Positions 8,954-18,143 of a DNA stretch of 64,000 bases are shown one piece after another. The notes below the pieces were generated by a model that was given only the letters and a program-made list of their open reading frames with translations, did no database searches and had not been told where the DNA came from. Each line of letters opens with the position of its first letter. Position 1 is the stretch's first letter. Source of the stretch: JAYKGU01 sp035285585 (GTDB lineage Bacteria; Cyanobacteriota; Cyanobacteriia; CAKZMO01). The DNA lies in NCBI GenBank assembly GCA_035285585.1, contig JAYKGU010000293.1, positions 1-64,000 on the forward strand. Direction: 5' to 3'. The position numbers and the translations under genes were made by a program.

Positions 8954-9949
8954 ATGTGGAAGTTACTTGAAACGCTTCAGAAAAACCTGGTCTGGACCAT
9001 TCCCTCCGCCATGGTGGCGGGTATTGTGGTGGGGTATTTCGTAAATCCGGCTCCGCTAAAAGCCTGGATTGTGCCCCTCACCTTTCTCATGGTCTATCCC
9101 ATGATGATTAATTTGCAGGTGCAGAAGGTGTTTTCCGGCAAAGACTACAAGCTACAGCTGGTCACCCAGTTCATCAACTTTGCCATTGTTCCCTTCTTCG
9201 CCTACGGCATGGGGCGACTGTTCTTTGCTGACCGACCTTTGATCGCGCTGGGACTCCTGCTGGCATCCCTTTTGCCCACCAGCGGCATGACCATTTCCTG
9301 GACCGGCTTTGCCAAGGGCAACCTCAGTGCCGCCGTAAAAATGACCGTGATTGGGCTAATTCTCGGGTCGATCGCCACGCCTTTTTATGCCAAATGGCTG
9401 ATGGGCACGGTCATCGAAATTCCCCTGGCTAACACCTTTCGGCAGATTTTCATCATTGTCTTCCTGCCAATGGCGCTGGGGCTGGTGACCCGGCTGGTGT
9501 TGATTCAAATCGTGGGCAACGACAAGTACCAGAAAAACCTCAAGAAAAAGTTTCCAGCCTTTTCCACCCTGGGGGTGCTGGGCGTAGTGTTTGTCGCCAT
9601 GGCCCTCAAAGCCAAAGATATCGTTGCCAATCCCCTGGCGCTGCTGGCCTTTTTGATTCCCCTGGCGATTCTCTATGTAGGCAATTTTCTGTTGAGCACC
9701 TTCGTCGGCAAGTTTTTGTTTGATCGGGGAGATGCGATCGCCCTCGTCTATGGCACGGTGATGCGGAACCTGTCCATTGCCCTGGCGATCGCCGTCACCG
9801 TCTTTGGGGGCGAGCAGGGGTCAGAAATCGCCCTGATCATTGCCATGGCTTACATCATCCAGGTGCAGGCAGCCGCCTGGTACGTGAAGCTCACGGATAA
9901 AATCTTTGGCCCAGCGGAACAGGAGCAGGCCCAACCCCAGGCGGGCTAA
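8954..9949 (+). CDS. ACR3/bile-acid-sodium-symporter superfamily transporter
   Basis: A 331-residue integral membrane protein with about ten hydrophobic segments, in the BART superfamily that includes ACR3 arsenite pumps and sodium/bile acid symporters. Seen: WTIPSAMVAGIVVGYF, FLMVYPMMINLQVQKV, LLASLLPTSGMTISWTGFAKGN and a late MRNLSIALAIAVTVFG block resembling the second inverted-repeat signature. The Cys used by ACR3 in its fourth helix is not present (PTSGMT instead). Arsenite export is therefore not shown; another anion, for example a sulfur oxyanion, is possible. It is third in the SQR gene group. Cyanobacterial SQR is linked to arsenite handling in Synechocystis (suoRSCT operon, different transporter family), which makes the context notable. 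Confidence 0.8.
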   Translation: MWKLLETLQKNLVWTIPSAMVAGIVVGYFVNPAPLKAWIVPLTFLMVYPMMINLQVQKVFSGKDYKLQLVTQFINFAIVPFFAYGMGRLFFADRPLIALGLLLASLLPTSGMTISWTGFAKGNLSAAVKMTVIGLILGSIATPFYAKWLMGTVIEIPLANTFRQIFIIVFLPMALGLVTRLVLIQIVGNDKYQKNLKKKFPAFSTLGVLGVVFVAMALKAKDIVANPLALLAFLIPLAILYVGNFLLSTFVGKFLFDRGDAIALVYGTVMRNLSIALAIAVTVFGGEQGSEIALIIAMAYIIQVQAAAWYVKLTDKIFGPAEQEQAQPQAG

Positions 9950-10533
9950 CGCGTCTGGCGCTGTTTGCCCCCGTCCCGCCACCACCACTCCAGCAGCACC
10001 GCCCGACATTGCAGGCAGGTAAGCTGCTGGAGTAATTGTTGGATGCCCACCGCTGTAGCTGGATAGGTGACAGCAACCTGATGGTTCCCAGCATTGGGGG
10101 CGTTGTGCAAATGGGCGACAAAGCCATACAGCCGCTGGTTGGAGAAAGAACTGTTAACGGGCCAACCTTCGGCGTTTAAAGGAGCCATCTGTCTAATCCG
10201 ATCGGCAGCAAAGCCCAACTCCCGCTGCAGGATGGCGATCGCCCCCTGTTCCCGGTTTTGGTCTGCCGCCACCCGCCCACCGGGAAAGTCCAGGGTTGCC
10301 GCCCCCACCCCCGGACGGTAGCTCCGGGCAGGCAAAAGGAGGTGCCGTTCCCCACCAGCCATATCGGGATCAAGCAGGGGTAGAACAATCACCGAGTCGG
10401 CCTTTTCAATCCGCCAGTATTCCAGCACGTTCCCCTGGTGATCCTGCAGGTGCTCGCCAATCAGGGTAAGCCAGCGGGAGTGCAGTTCCAGAAACCGATC
10501 CTGCACCGGCCAGGGGAATTCAGCGTCGGCCAT
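9946..10533 (-). CDS. NUDIX-fold protein with degenerate Nudix box
   Basis: 195 residues from the ATG at 10533; a frame extension to 10581 runs into a family A repeat and is rejected. The middle (about 85-115) reads LDFPGGRVAADQNREQGAIA followed by ILQRELGF, matching the GGxxxxxE...REUxEExG layout. The RE pair is AI, and the second Glu pair is RE shifted, so the metal-binding glutamates are mostly lost. Catalytic activity is doubtful; it could be a binding or regulatory NUDIX protein. The C-terminus holds two Cys (TCLQCRAV). It overlaps the end of the convergent transporter gene by four bases. Function unknown. Confidence 0.7.
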   Translation of the reverse strand: MADAEFPWPVQDRFLELHSRWLTLIGEHLQDHQGNVLEYWRIEKADSVIVLPLLDPDMAGGERHLLLPARSYRPGVGAATLDFPGGRVAADQNREQGAIAILQRELGFAADRIRQMAPLNAEGWPVNSSFSNQRLYGFVAHLHNAPNAGNHQVAVTYPATAVGIQQLLQQLTCLQCRAVLLEWWWRDGGKQRQTR

Positions 10534-10536
10534 GTC

Positions 10537-10675
10537 GGGTATCCGTGTAAGCCAGGAAATCCTGGTTGGACAAAGAGCCAAAATCCAGGAGTCGGAATTC
10601 AGGAGAGAGCTGATTTCTGGCTCCTGACTCCTGGATTCTGTTCCTGGCAGAGCTTTTCACCTTAAATTGATACCC
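10537..10675. repeat. Dispersed MITE-like repeat family A, copy 1
   Basis: Edges GGGTATCCGTGTAAG and CTTAAATTGATACCC are inverted repeats. The interior carries CAGGAGTCGGAATTCAGGAG facing CTCCTGACTCCTGGATTC. It matches 34760-34896, 48497-48646 and 54389-54525. It lies immediately upstream of the NUDIX-like gene start and probably arrived after that gene. Confidence 0.8.
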
Positions 10676-10717
10676 GGCCATGCCTTTTCACTCCAGCCTC
10701 ACTCCAGGGGCATATCG

Positions 10718-12370
10718 TTAGCGCTCGGTGGCCTGCTTGGGCCAGGTAAAGCGCATCGTGGTGCCTTTGCCCGCCTCTGATTCTACCCAGATGTCTCCCC
10801 CTTCGGAGTGAACGATTTTTTTCGCAATAGATAGGCCCACCCCCGTGGCCTCTTCCTCATCTTTGGAGCGGAGGGTTTGAAAAATTTCAAACACTTTGTC
10901 GTGGTAGCGGCGATCAATTCCTGGCCCATTATCGCTCACGGCAAATTCATAGCCGTTGTCCCGATCCATCACCGTAATGGAAACCACCCCGTCCGTGCGG
11001 CGACAGTGCTTGATGGCATTGCTGATGAGCTTCAGAAAGACCTGCTTGAGCGATCGCCGTCGGGCTACCAGCGTCGGCATCTCGGGGGCAATGTGAACCA
11101 TAAATCCTGCGGGCGGTTTCAGCGCCAGGATGACCTCCCGCAGGAGGGGAGCGATCGCCACTCGCTCAGGGGAATGGCTGGTGCGCCCTGCCCTGGAATA
11201 GTCCAGCAGGCCATTGATCAGGGACTCCATGCGCAGCACCCGATTGCGCAACAGTTGTAGCTGGTGGCGGTTTTCGCTGGGTAGCCGTTCCCCCAGGTCA
11301 TCCTCCAGCCACTCCGACAGACTCAGGATGCCCCGCAGCGGTGCTTTCAGGTCGTGGGAGGCAACATAGGCAAACTGATTTAGCTCCCGGTTTTGAATCT
11401 TCAGCCGGGTGGTCAGGTGTAAGAGCTGGCGATTGAGGGTTTTCAATTCCCCTGTCTTGGTCTTCAGCGCCATTTCCGCCTGCTTGCGATCGCTGATGTC
11501 TGTAATGCGAATGAGATAGAAGGCGCGATCGCTGATCTGCACCAGCTTGGCGGCCACATTTCCCCAAAAGCACTGCCCCTGTCGGGTGCCATATAGGGTT
11601 TCGCAGTGCCAGGTGGTGGCCTGAGGCTGCTGGCGAATGGCCGCCAGGATGGATGTGGAGTCGGGTGATCCCCGATCGCCTTCTGCTGGCGGATGGAGGT
11701 CATCATCCCGCAGGCCGAGCAGATCGGCTGTGGTTTCGGCCCCAAACATGGCCACCGCCGAGGGGTTGCAGTCGCAGATGGTTTGCTGCTGCGGATCGAC
11801 GAGGAGAATGGCGTCCGTCGATTCCTCAAAGATCGTCGAACACAGCTCTCCACCATCCAGCAGGGTGACACACTGGGACAGCCAATTGGGCTCTGGTGAG
11901 GAGGCTGGTTTTACCACGGGAACGAGGGTGCCGAACCACTCTACCAAATCCTGACGCTGATGGGGATCGCTGAAAACTGGGTGAATTTGCAGGTGAAACC
12001 GCTCCGCTGGGGTCGCGGGATGGGCCAGGGCGCACTGGGTTTCGATGGGGTGCCGATGCTGGTGGGCTTCCTGCCAGAGGGTTTGAACCCGGTCGCGATC
12101 GCCCGACGACAGAGCTTCATAGGGAGCTACCCCCAGAAAGTGATCTGGGTGGTGGGGGGTCAGGACTTGCCAGTGGCAGTTAATGGCGATCGCCATCCCA
12201 TCGGGGTTCATCACAAAGGCCGGATAGGGAATGGCGTCCAGCCGCTGCTGCTGAATGGACTGAGTAAGTTGGAGCGCTTGCTGAAGCTGCGGCACTTCCG
12301 ATTGTCGATGCGAGTAACTTGCGTCAGAAGCCTGGGAATTGGGTGAGTGAAACGCAAACGAAGAGTTCAT
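10718..12370 (-). CDS. PAS-domain sensor histidine kinase
   Basis: 550 residues from the ATG at 12370; a GTG at 12430 would add 20 residues, and neither start has a strong ribosome site. The N-terminus is a Ser/Gln-rich segment, then a weak PAS (about 45-150) and a clear PAS (about 175-300: IFEESTDAILLVDPQQQTICDCNPSA). A short coiled coil is followed by HisKA with the phospho-acceptor His in YVASHDLKAPLRG and an HATPase_c with N box (KLISNAIKH), DNGPGID and GVGLSIAKKIV. No membrane segment, so cytosolic. The second PAS is closely similar to two PAS domains in the next kinase (12869-17074), suggesting paralogy. No response regulator is adjacent. Signal unknown. Confidence 0.88.
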   Translation of the reverse strand: MNSSFAFHSPNSQASDASYSHRQSEVPQLQQALQLTQSIQQQRLDAIPYPAFVMNPDGMAIAINCHWQVLTPHHPDHFLGVAPYEALSSGDRDRVQTLWQEAHQHRHPIETQCALAHPATPAERFHLQIHPVFSDPHQRQDLVEWFGTLVPVVKPASSPEPNWLSQCVTLLDGGELCSTIFEESTDAILLVDPQQQTICDCNPSAVAMFGAETTADLLGLRDDDLHPPAEGDRGSPDSTSILAAIRQQPQATTWHCETLYGTRQGQCFWGNVAAKLVQISDRAFYLIRITDISDRKQAEMALKTKTGELKTLNRQLLHLTTRLKIQNRELNQFAYVASHDLKAPLRGILSLSEWLEDDLGERLPSENRHQLQLLRNRVLRMESLINGLLDYSRAGRTSHSPERVAIAPLLREVILALKPPAGFMVHIAPEMPTLVARRRSLKQVFLKLISNAIKHCRRTDGVVSITVMDRDNGYEFAVSDNGPGIDRRYHDKVFEIFQTLRSKDEEEATGVGLSIAKKIVHSEGGDIWVESEAGKGTTMRFTWPKQATER

Positions 12371-12430
12371 TGATCGGGACGAATGATTGGAACAGGTTAG
12401 ATCGGTATCGCCGTTGAGCCATCTATCCAC

Positions 12431-12868
12431 AAGCTCGTATCTACGCTTGAATGCCTACTTTTCTGTTCTTTCTTTAAGCGCTTGTAAAGCAGTAAGGAGA
12501 AATATGAATTTGTGGAAAACATTAGAAAAGATGAACGGAACTATTATCACCATTGCACAAAATTTCAGACGGCTTGCAATCTGCCGCTAGGCCCATTCCA
12601 CGCCTCAGTTTAGGTACCCGCTTTGTCAGCAATTCCTTGGCTGGGATAGACTATGGGTGCTTTACCCAAAAAGGGTAGATGGACTGATTTCCAATTTTCC
12701 TGAGTCTAATCAGTGCCGCAACTTTCAAGATTCTCTGAATATTTCTGCCCCTGTTTAACTCCCTGGAGAGGGGCTTCCTACTCGATAAACCGGAGAAAAC
12801 GGGTTGATCAGAAAAAAGAAATAGGAAATTAGAGGGAGCTGCAATATCGCCTGACTTTTTCAGGGCAA
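12431..12868. other. Intergenic region between two kinase genes, no gene seen
   Basis: About 440 bases, AT-richer than the flanks. The open frame across 12387-12590 runs antisense into the kinase N-terminus and lacks codon bias. It should hold the promoter of the upstream kinase gene; TTGTAAAG and TATGAAT-like elements are present, but no convincing operator. No repeat family member is found here. Confidence 0.4.
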
Positions 12869-15800
12869 TTAGAAATTTTCTCGAAACGGCAGCTCAATCG
12901 TAAAACAGGTCTGGTTTGAGCTGCTGCTCACCTGGATGGTGCCCCCCAAACAGTCCACGAACTTTTTGACCAGAGACAATCCCAGCCCGGTGCCCCGCTT
13001 GCTCCAGCGATCGCCCTTCACCGCCCGATAGAACGGTTCAAAAATCCGCTCCCGGTCGGCGGGGGAAATTTCTACCCCCGTATTGAGGATTTGAATCTGA
13101 AGCACCGCCAGCGCCTGGGGAGATAGTCCTGCTTGCCATTCCCCATTGCTTTCCTGGTGGATCTCTGGGGCAGGATGCGCCGGTTGAACCGTTGGTGGAC
13201 CCGACGTCGGCTGTACAATCAGGTGAATGCGCTCCTGGGGCGGAGTGTACTTGCAGGCGTTGTTGAGCAGTTCCGACAGGATGCGGCGCAGCACGGCGGG
13301 GTCGGTCGTAAAGGGGGGGAGGTAGGGGGCGATCGCCACCTGAAATACCTGCTGCTCTTGCTCGGCCCGTTCGCGGATGCTGTCTAAGATGGGGGAGAGC
13401 CAGCTCGACAGGTCAATTTCCAGCAGATCCAGGGCAAAGGCGTTGGCGTTGAGGCGCTGCAAATCCAGCAGGTCATTGATCAAATCGCCCTCCTGCTGGG
13501 TCTGTTCCCGCAGAATTCTCAGGTAGCGCAGAAATTTATTAGTCGATGGGTGGTCGGTCTCCGACACCAGATTGTGCTGCTCCAGGGCAATTCTCAACAT
13601 GCGGCCTGCCATATCAATGCTGGTGAGGGGGGTGCGCAGTTCGTGGGAAACCGTGCTGAGGAAGTCGTCCTTGATCTGATTGAGCCGCTGTAGTTCCTCC
13701 ATATTGCGGCGCATATCCAGCTCGACCTGCTTGCGATCGCTCACATCCGTCACCTGCACCAGCCGCATCTCCGTATCGGCAATGCACAGCCGCTTCGCCG
13801 AAACGCGTCCCCAGAAGGCTCTCCCCTTCAAAGTGCAGTACTCCAGCTCATCGGTCCAGACGCCGTTTTCATGGAGCTTGGCCAGAATGGCGGCCTGTTC
13901 TTCAGGGGTGCGGGGCAGTTTCTGGAGGGTCGCGCTCCGAATATTGAGCAGATCGTCTTTACTCGCCGCCTCAAACAGCTCCACCGCCCGCTGGTTGCAG
14001 TCCACCGTAAGTCCAGTGGTGCCATCCACCAGGAAGAGGGCATCGGTGGACTCTTCGAAAATGGCCTCCCTCAGGTCGCGGTTGCGGGAAATCTCCAGGT
14101 CCACCGCCCGCTTGCGCTCGGTGATGTCTTCCACCATGGCAATCCCAAACTGGATTTCGCCCTCCGCATCGCGAATCACCGACGTGACCAGGTTGCCCCA
14201 AATCACCTCGCCGTCTTTACGGACAAAGCGCTTCTCCATGCGGTAAGCGTTGCGATCGCCCGCCAGACATTCTTCAACGAGCTGATTCTCCGCCGCCAGA
14301 TCTACCGCCAGCGTGATCTGGTCATAGCTCAGCTCCCGCAGCTCAGGGGCACTGTAGCCCAGCAGCTCTTGCATGGCCGAGTTGGTAATGGCCAGCTTGT
14401 ACTCTGGCGGAAAGGTAATAGTAATGCCGATGGGTGAATGCTCAAAAATGGTGCGGAACCGGGCCTCGCTTACCTGGAGCGCCCGCTCTGCCTGTTTGCG
14501 CTCGTTCACATCCTCAACGATCGCCAGAATGGTAATGGGCAGGCCCGCTTCATCCCGCACCAGGGAAGCCGTCACCCGCACCCACGATTGGGACTGATCT
14601 CGGCGAACGAAGCGCCGCTCTCCCGCAAAATAGTCGGCCTCGCCCGTTGCAAATTGCTGAAGCAGCCGATGACACTCGTGCTGGTCACTCAGTGCTACAA
14701 ATTCCAAACAGCTTTGCCCCAACAACTCCCCCTCTTCGCGCCCTAAAATCTCGCAGTAGGTGCGGTTGACCCGGACCAGTTTTCCCTCCAGGCTGCAAAG
14801 GGCAATGCCCACCGAAGCCCGGTCAAATAAGGAGCGGAAGAAGGCTTCCTGCTCCCGCAGGGCTATTTCGGTGCGCATGCGGTCGGTGATGTCGGCGACA
14901 GTACCAAACAGGCAGACAACCTGCCCCTGGGCGTTTATGATCGTTTCGCCCTTAACTTCTACGTAGCGCACCTCGCCGTTTGGTCGCACAATGCGCAGGC
15001 TGTCATGGGCACCGAGGTCACCCGTGGCGATCGCCCGTTCCAGGTTGGCCTGCCACTCCTGTCGGTCATCGACATGGATGAGATGCTGCAGTTCCTCAAA
15101 AAGGGGAGCGCCTGACTGGCGATCGCGCCCAAAGATATGAAAAATTTCAATCGACCACGAAATCTGCTGGGTGATCACATCAACTTCCCAGGTGCCAATT
15201 TGGGCGACCCGCTGGGCCTCCCGCAGCTTGGCCTCGCTCTCCCGCAGGGCCAGCTCCACCCGTTTGCGCTCAGTGATGTCCAGCACCGAGCCTGAAATCT
15301 GCAGCGGTTGGCCATTGGCACCAAAAATTACCTGGCCCTGCTCCTCAAGGAAGCGCACCTCGCCGTCTGGTCGAACAATGCGATACTCAATGTCAAGGGG
15401 TAGACCGTCTGCGATCGCGGCGTCTTGTGCCTGCCGGACGCGCTCTAAGTCGTCGGGATGGACGCAGGCAATGTAGAGGTCGTAGGTGATCTCGGTGTCG
15501 GGGGGCAGCCCAAAGATGTTCCGGGTTTCCGACGACCAGATAACGGTATGGGTGACCAAATCCCGTTCCCAACTGCCCAGGTGGGCAATGTGCTGGGAAC
15601 GTTCCAGGCGGGCGGTGGTTTCCCGGAGGGCGGCTTCGGTGCGGTGGCGATCGCTCACGTCCAAAATCACCGTATCCCACGCCACATCGCCATTCTCCCG
15701 GCGCAGCGGTTTCCCAACTCCCTGGAGCCATTTGTGCTGACCGGAGGGGGTGACGATGTGCCATTCGTGGAACCAGGGCTGGAGGGTGCGGGCCGATTTC

Positions 15801-17074
15801 AGAATCGATTCAGACAACGGTTGGACGTCATCGGGATGGACGGTATCCCAGAGCAACTGGGCGTTTTCCTGGATGACTTCGGCCTCAAACTCCCACAGGT
15901 CATAGCAGCCCTTGCTGACGTAAAGCACCTGGTCGGTGCCATCGGGATGCAGCACATACTGGAAGATGGCCCCCGGCAGGTTGTCGGTGATGGCTCGAAA
16001 GCGGGCTTCACTTTCTTTCAGGGCGGCGGTGCGGATGCTGATCTGGGCTGCCAGGGCCTGGTTATAGTTCGTTAGTATCTGCGTGGCCCGCTTGTTTGGC
16101 GTGATGTCAGTAATCCGCAACAGGTAGAGATCCTGCGCTGCCAACTGGATGCGTTTGGCCGCCAGCAGCCCCCAAAAGGTGTGGCCTTTGCGGGTCATGT
16201 ACTCAACTTCCCGTTCCCAGACTCCCTGAGCCTCGATTGCCGTCTGCATCCCAGCCATTTCTTCAAAGGTTGGCGGCTCCTTTGGCAGAGACCTCATGTC
16301 CAGATTCAGCAGCTCGCCTGGGTGATTTGCCTCAAACAGCTCCATCGACCGGGGATTACAGTCAACCACTCGGTAGGTTGCGGCGTCCACCAGAAAAATG
16401 GCGTCCGTCGATTCGCTAAAAATTGCTTCCCGGAGGGTACGACTGCAGTGCAAATCTCGCTCTGCTTGCGGGGGGGAATCCCCGTCTACCACCGTTCCCG
16501 CCGTTCGCTCCGCTGCCAGGTTAAAGGGCTGGCTCTTATTGTCCCCGTTGCTCTCCTGGGATTTAGGGGAGCAACCGGCACCCATGTTTGGATTGGGCGG
16601 CTGCATCAGAACCAGTCCCCCTGCCCGCTGAATAGCCGTTAGCCCAATGCTGCCATCACCCTCCGGATCTGATAGGAGAATGGCCATGGCGCGATCGCCC
16701 CATTCCTGGGCAAGGGATTGAAAAAAGTAATCGATTGGACAGAACTGGCCGCTGAAACGTGGGGCAGGTTGCGTTATTCGCAGGGATGCCCCGTGCAGAT
16801 GCAGGAACTGCCCCGGCGACGACACGTGGATCCGACCTGGCTGTAGCACCATGCCATCTTCAACGGCACAGACGGGCAACCCAATATTTTGGAGCAAAAC
16901 CTCCGCCAGCGGGCTTTGATAATCGGGGGAAAAATGTTGAACAATGACGAATGCTGCAGGGGTGGCGGTGGCAAGTTGGGCGAGGAAGACGTCCAGCACC
17001 GCCAATCTATCAGCGGAAACGCCGATACCTATGGCAAAAAAAGGGCGGTGATTCTGGGAGAGGTCTGTAGCCAT
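12869..17074 (-). CDS. CheB-like / multi-PAS sensor histidine kinase
   Basis: 1401 residues. The N-terminus (about 10-165) resembles a CheB methylesterase: Ser20 in IGIGVSADRL, His47 in FVIVQHFSP and Asp140 in LLSDPEGDGSIGL keep the triad. The GG after the Ser and the GTGS loop before Asp are altered, so activity is uncertain. There is no CheR domain. Seven PAS domains follow, three with the TWE/GSWE-type PAC context, and the first and seventh share the EAIFxESTDAxFLVD motif. HisKA (STVSHELRTPLTSIDMAGR) and HATPase_c end the protein (ELLNNACKY, GTGLGLSLVKKFV). Cytosolic by sequence. Likely a multi-input sensor; the output partner is not encoded next to it. Confidence 0.88.
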   Translation of the reverse strand: MATDLSQNHRPFFAIGIGVSADRLAVLDVFLAQLATATPAAFVIVQHFSPDYQSPLAEVLLQNIGLPVCAVEDGMVLQPGRIHVSSPGQFLHLHGASLRITQPAPRFSGQFCPIDYFFQSLAQEWGDRAMAILLSDPEGDGSIGLTAIQRAGGLVLMQPPNPNMGAGCSPKSQESNGDNKSQPFNLAAERTAGTVVDGDSPPQAERDLHCSRTLREAIFSESTDAIFLVDAATYRVVDCNPRSMELFEANHPGELLNLDMRSLPKEPPTFEEMAGMQTAIEAQGVWEREVEYMTRKGHTFWGLLAAKRIQLAAQDLYLLRITDITPNKRATQILTNYNQALAAQISIRTAALKESEARFRAITDNLPGAIFQYVLHPDGTDQVLYVSKGCYDLWEFEAEVIQENAQLLWDTVHPDDVQPLSESILKSARTLQPWFHEWHIVTPSGQHKWLQGVGKPLRRENGDVAWDTVILDVSDRHRTEAALRETTARLERSQHIAHLGSWERDLVTHTVIWSSETRNIFGLPPDTEITYDLYIACVHPDDLERVRQAQDAAIADGLPLDIEYRIVRPDGEVRFLEEQGQVIFGANGQPLQISGSVLDITERKRVELALRESEAKLREAQRVAQIGTWEVDVITQQISWSIEIFHIFGRDRQSGAPLFEELQHLIHVDDRQEWQANLERAIATGDLGAHDSLRIVRPNGEVRYVEVKGETIINAQGQVVCLFGTVADITDRMRTEIALREQEAFFRSLFDRASVGIALCSLEGKLVRVNRTYCEILGREEGELLGQSCLEFVALSDQHECHRLLQQFATGEADYFAGERRFVRRDQSQSWVRVTASLVRDEAGLPITILAIVEDVNERKQAERALQVSEARFRTIFEHSPIGITITFPPEYKLAITNSAMQELLGYSAPELRELSYDQITLAVDLAAENQLVEECLAGDRNAYRMEKRFVRKDGEVIWGNLVTSVIRDAEGEIQFGIAMVEDITERKRAVDLEISRNRDLREAIFEESTDALFLVDGTTGLTVDCNQRAVELFEAASKDDLLNIRSATLQKLPRTPEEQAAILAKLHENGVWTDELEYCTLKGRAFWGRVSAKRLCIADTEMRLVQVTDVSDRKQVELDMRRNMEELQRLNQIKDDFLSTVSHELRTPLTSIDMAGRMLRIALEQHNLVSETDHPSTNKFLRYLRILREQTQQEGDLINDLLDLQRLNANAFALDLLEIDLSSWLSPILDSIRERAEQEQQVFQVAIAPYLPPFTTDPAVLRRILSELLNNACKYTPPQERIHLIVQPTSGPPTVQPAHPAPEIHQESNGEWQAGLSPQALAVLQIQILNTGVEISPADRERIFEPFYRAVKGDRWSKRGTGLGLSLVKKFVDCLGGTIQVSSSSNQTCFTIELPFRENF

Positions 17075-17339
17075 GCCGTTGATTTTGAAGGGGCTGAATT
17101 TCTCTAAACAGAAAATAGCCTACCGCTTTTAAATTCTTCATCAACTGACAAATTTATTCTAAATCGGCCTGCGCGGTCTCTCAATGTAAATATTCTTGAG
17201 TTCTCGTGGGGGTCAACGGATTCGGATGAAGGCAGGACAAATCTCCGCTTTCTGTTTCCCCACATCTCACTGAAAATATTGGCGGGAGACACGGTTTTGC
17301 CCCCGCCCCCCGCCCCTTCTCACGTCGGAGAGGGGGAGT

Positions 17340-17942
17340 CTAAACTTCCCCGATCAGAACCCGCAGGGCGGGGAGCAGGGCCTGGAGAGCCTGCCCCCGG
17401 TGCCCAATGGCCTGCTTTGTTTCCAGCGGCATCTCGGCAAAAGTCTGGTTTTCAGCGGGCACGTAAAAGATTGGATCGTAGCCAAAGCCCCCCTGCCCCT
17501 GCCGTGTCCTGAGAATCTCTCCCCGACAAATGCCCTCCGACTCCAGGGCAATGGTGCCATCGGGGCGGGCGATCGCCACGGCACAAACAAACTGGGCCTG
17601 CCGCTGATCCGTATCCCCCAGCTCGGTCAGCACCCGGTCGATACCGTCTTCACTGGTGTCGCCATAGCGGGCTGAGTAAATGCCCGGCGCACCCCCCAGG
17701 GCATCCACCATCAGGCCAGAATCATCGGCGATCGCCCACATTTCCAATGCCGCCGCTACCTGGGAGGCTTTCAGGCGAGCGTTCTCCATAAAAGTTGTGC
17801 CTGTTTCCTCAATTTCCAGATCCTGGGGCTTGAGCACCAGGGTGAGGTTAAGGGGCTGTAGATAGTCTTGAAGTTCTTTTACTTTGCCCGGATTGCCCGT
17901 GGCGACAACCAGGGTTTCAATTAAACGATGGGTGGATGACAT
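17340..17942 (-). CDS. rdgB: XTP/dITP pyrophosphatase (HAM1/RdgB family)
   Basis: 200 residues from the ATG at 17942; a TTG 12 codons earlier is possible but less likely. It hydrolyses non-canonical purine nucleoside triphosphates (XTP, dITP) to monophosphate and pyrophosphate, cleaning the nucleotide pool. Seen: N-terminal VVATGNPGKVKEL (substrate-binding), TGTTFMENARLKA with the conserved Glu-Asn, IADDSGLMVDALGGAPGIYSARY, and the C-terminal GGFGYDPIFYV and HRGQAL blocks. Length and motif order are normal for the family. Standalone gene; upstream is a 200-base gap to the plus-strand small gene. Confidence 0.95.
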   Translation of the reverse strand: MSSTHRLIETLVVATGNPGKVKELQDYLQPLNLTLVLKPQDLEIEETGTTFMENARLKASQVAAALEMWAIADDSGLMVDALGGAPGIYSARYGDTSEDGIDRVLTELGDTDQRQAQFVCAVAIARPDGTIALESEGICRGEILRTRQGQGGFGYDPIFYVPAENQTFAEMPLETKQAIGHRGQALQALLPALRVLIGEV

Positions 17943-18143
17943 GGGTGAGGTCGTAACGATAGCGAAGTCCTTTGTCAATGCTACAACCCCGGAAGTATTA
18001 AAAATAGTTGGTGAAGAGTTTGGGTAAAGTTTCTGAAGATTAGATGAAGCTATCGCTTATATCGTGGCGACAGATTTTTAGCCAACCCGTTCCTTGGGAA
18101 TGGGAGAAGCTTTCGCTTTCATTCAAAAACAAAGGAGCAACCC

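Noticed and set aside
8954..9949. Firm assignment as an arsenite efflux pump ACR3
   Set aside because: The membrane topology fits the superfamily, but the ACR3 Cys in helix 4 is missing, so substrate is left open.
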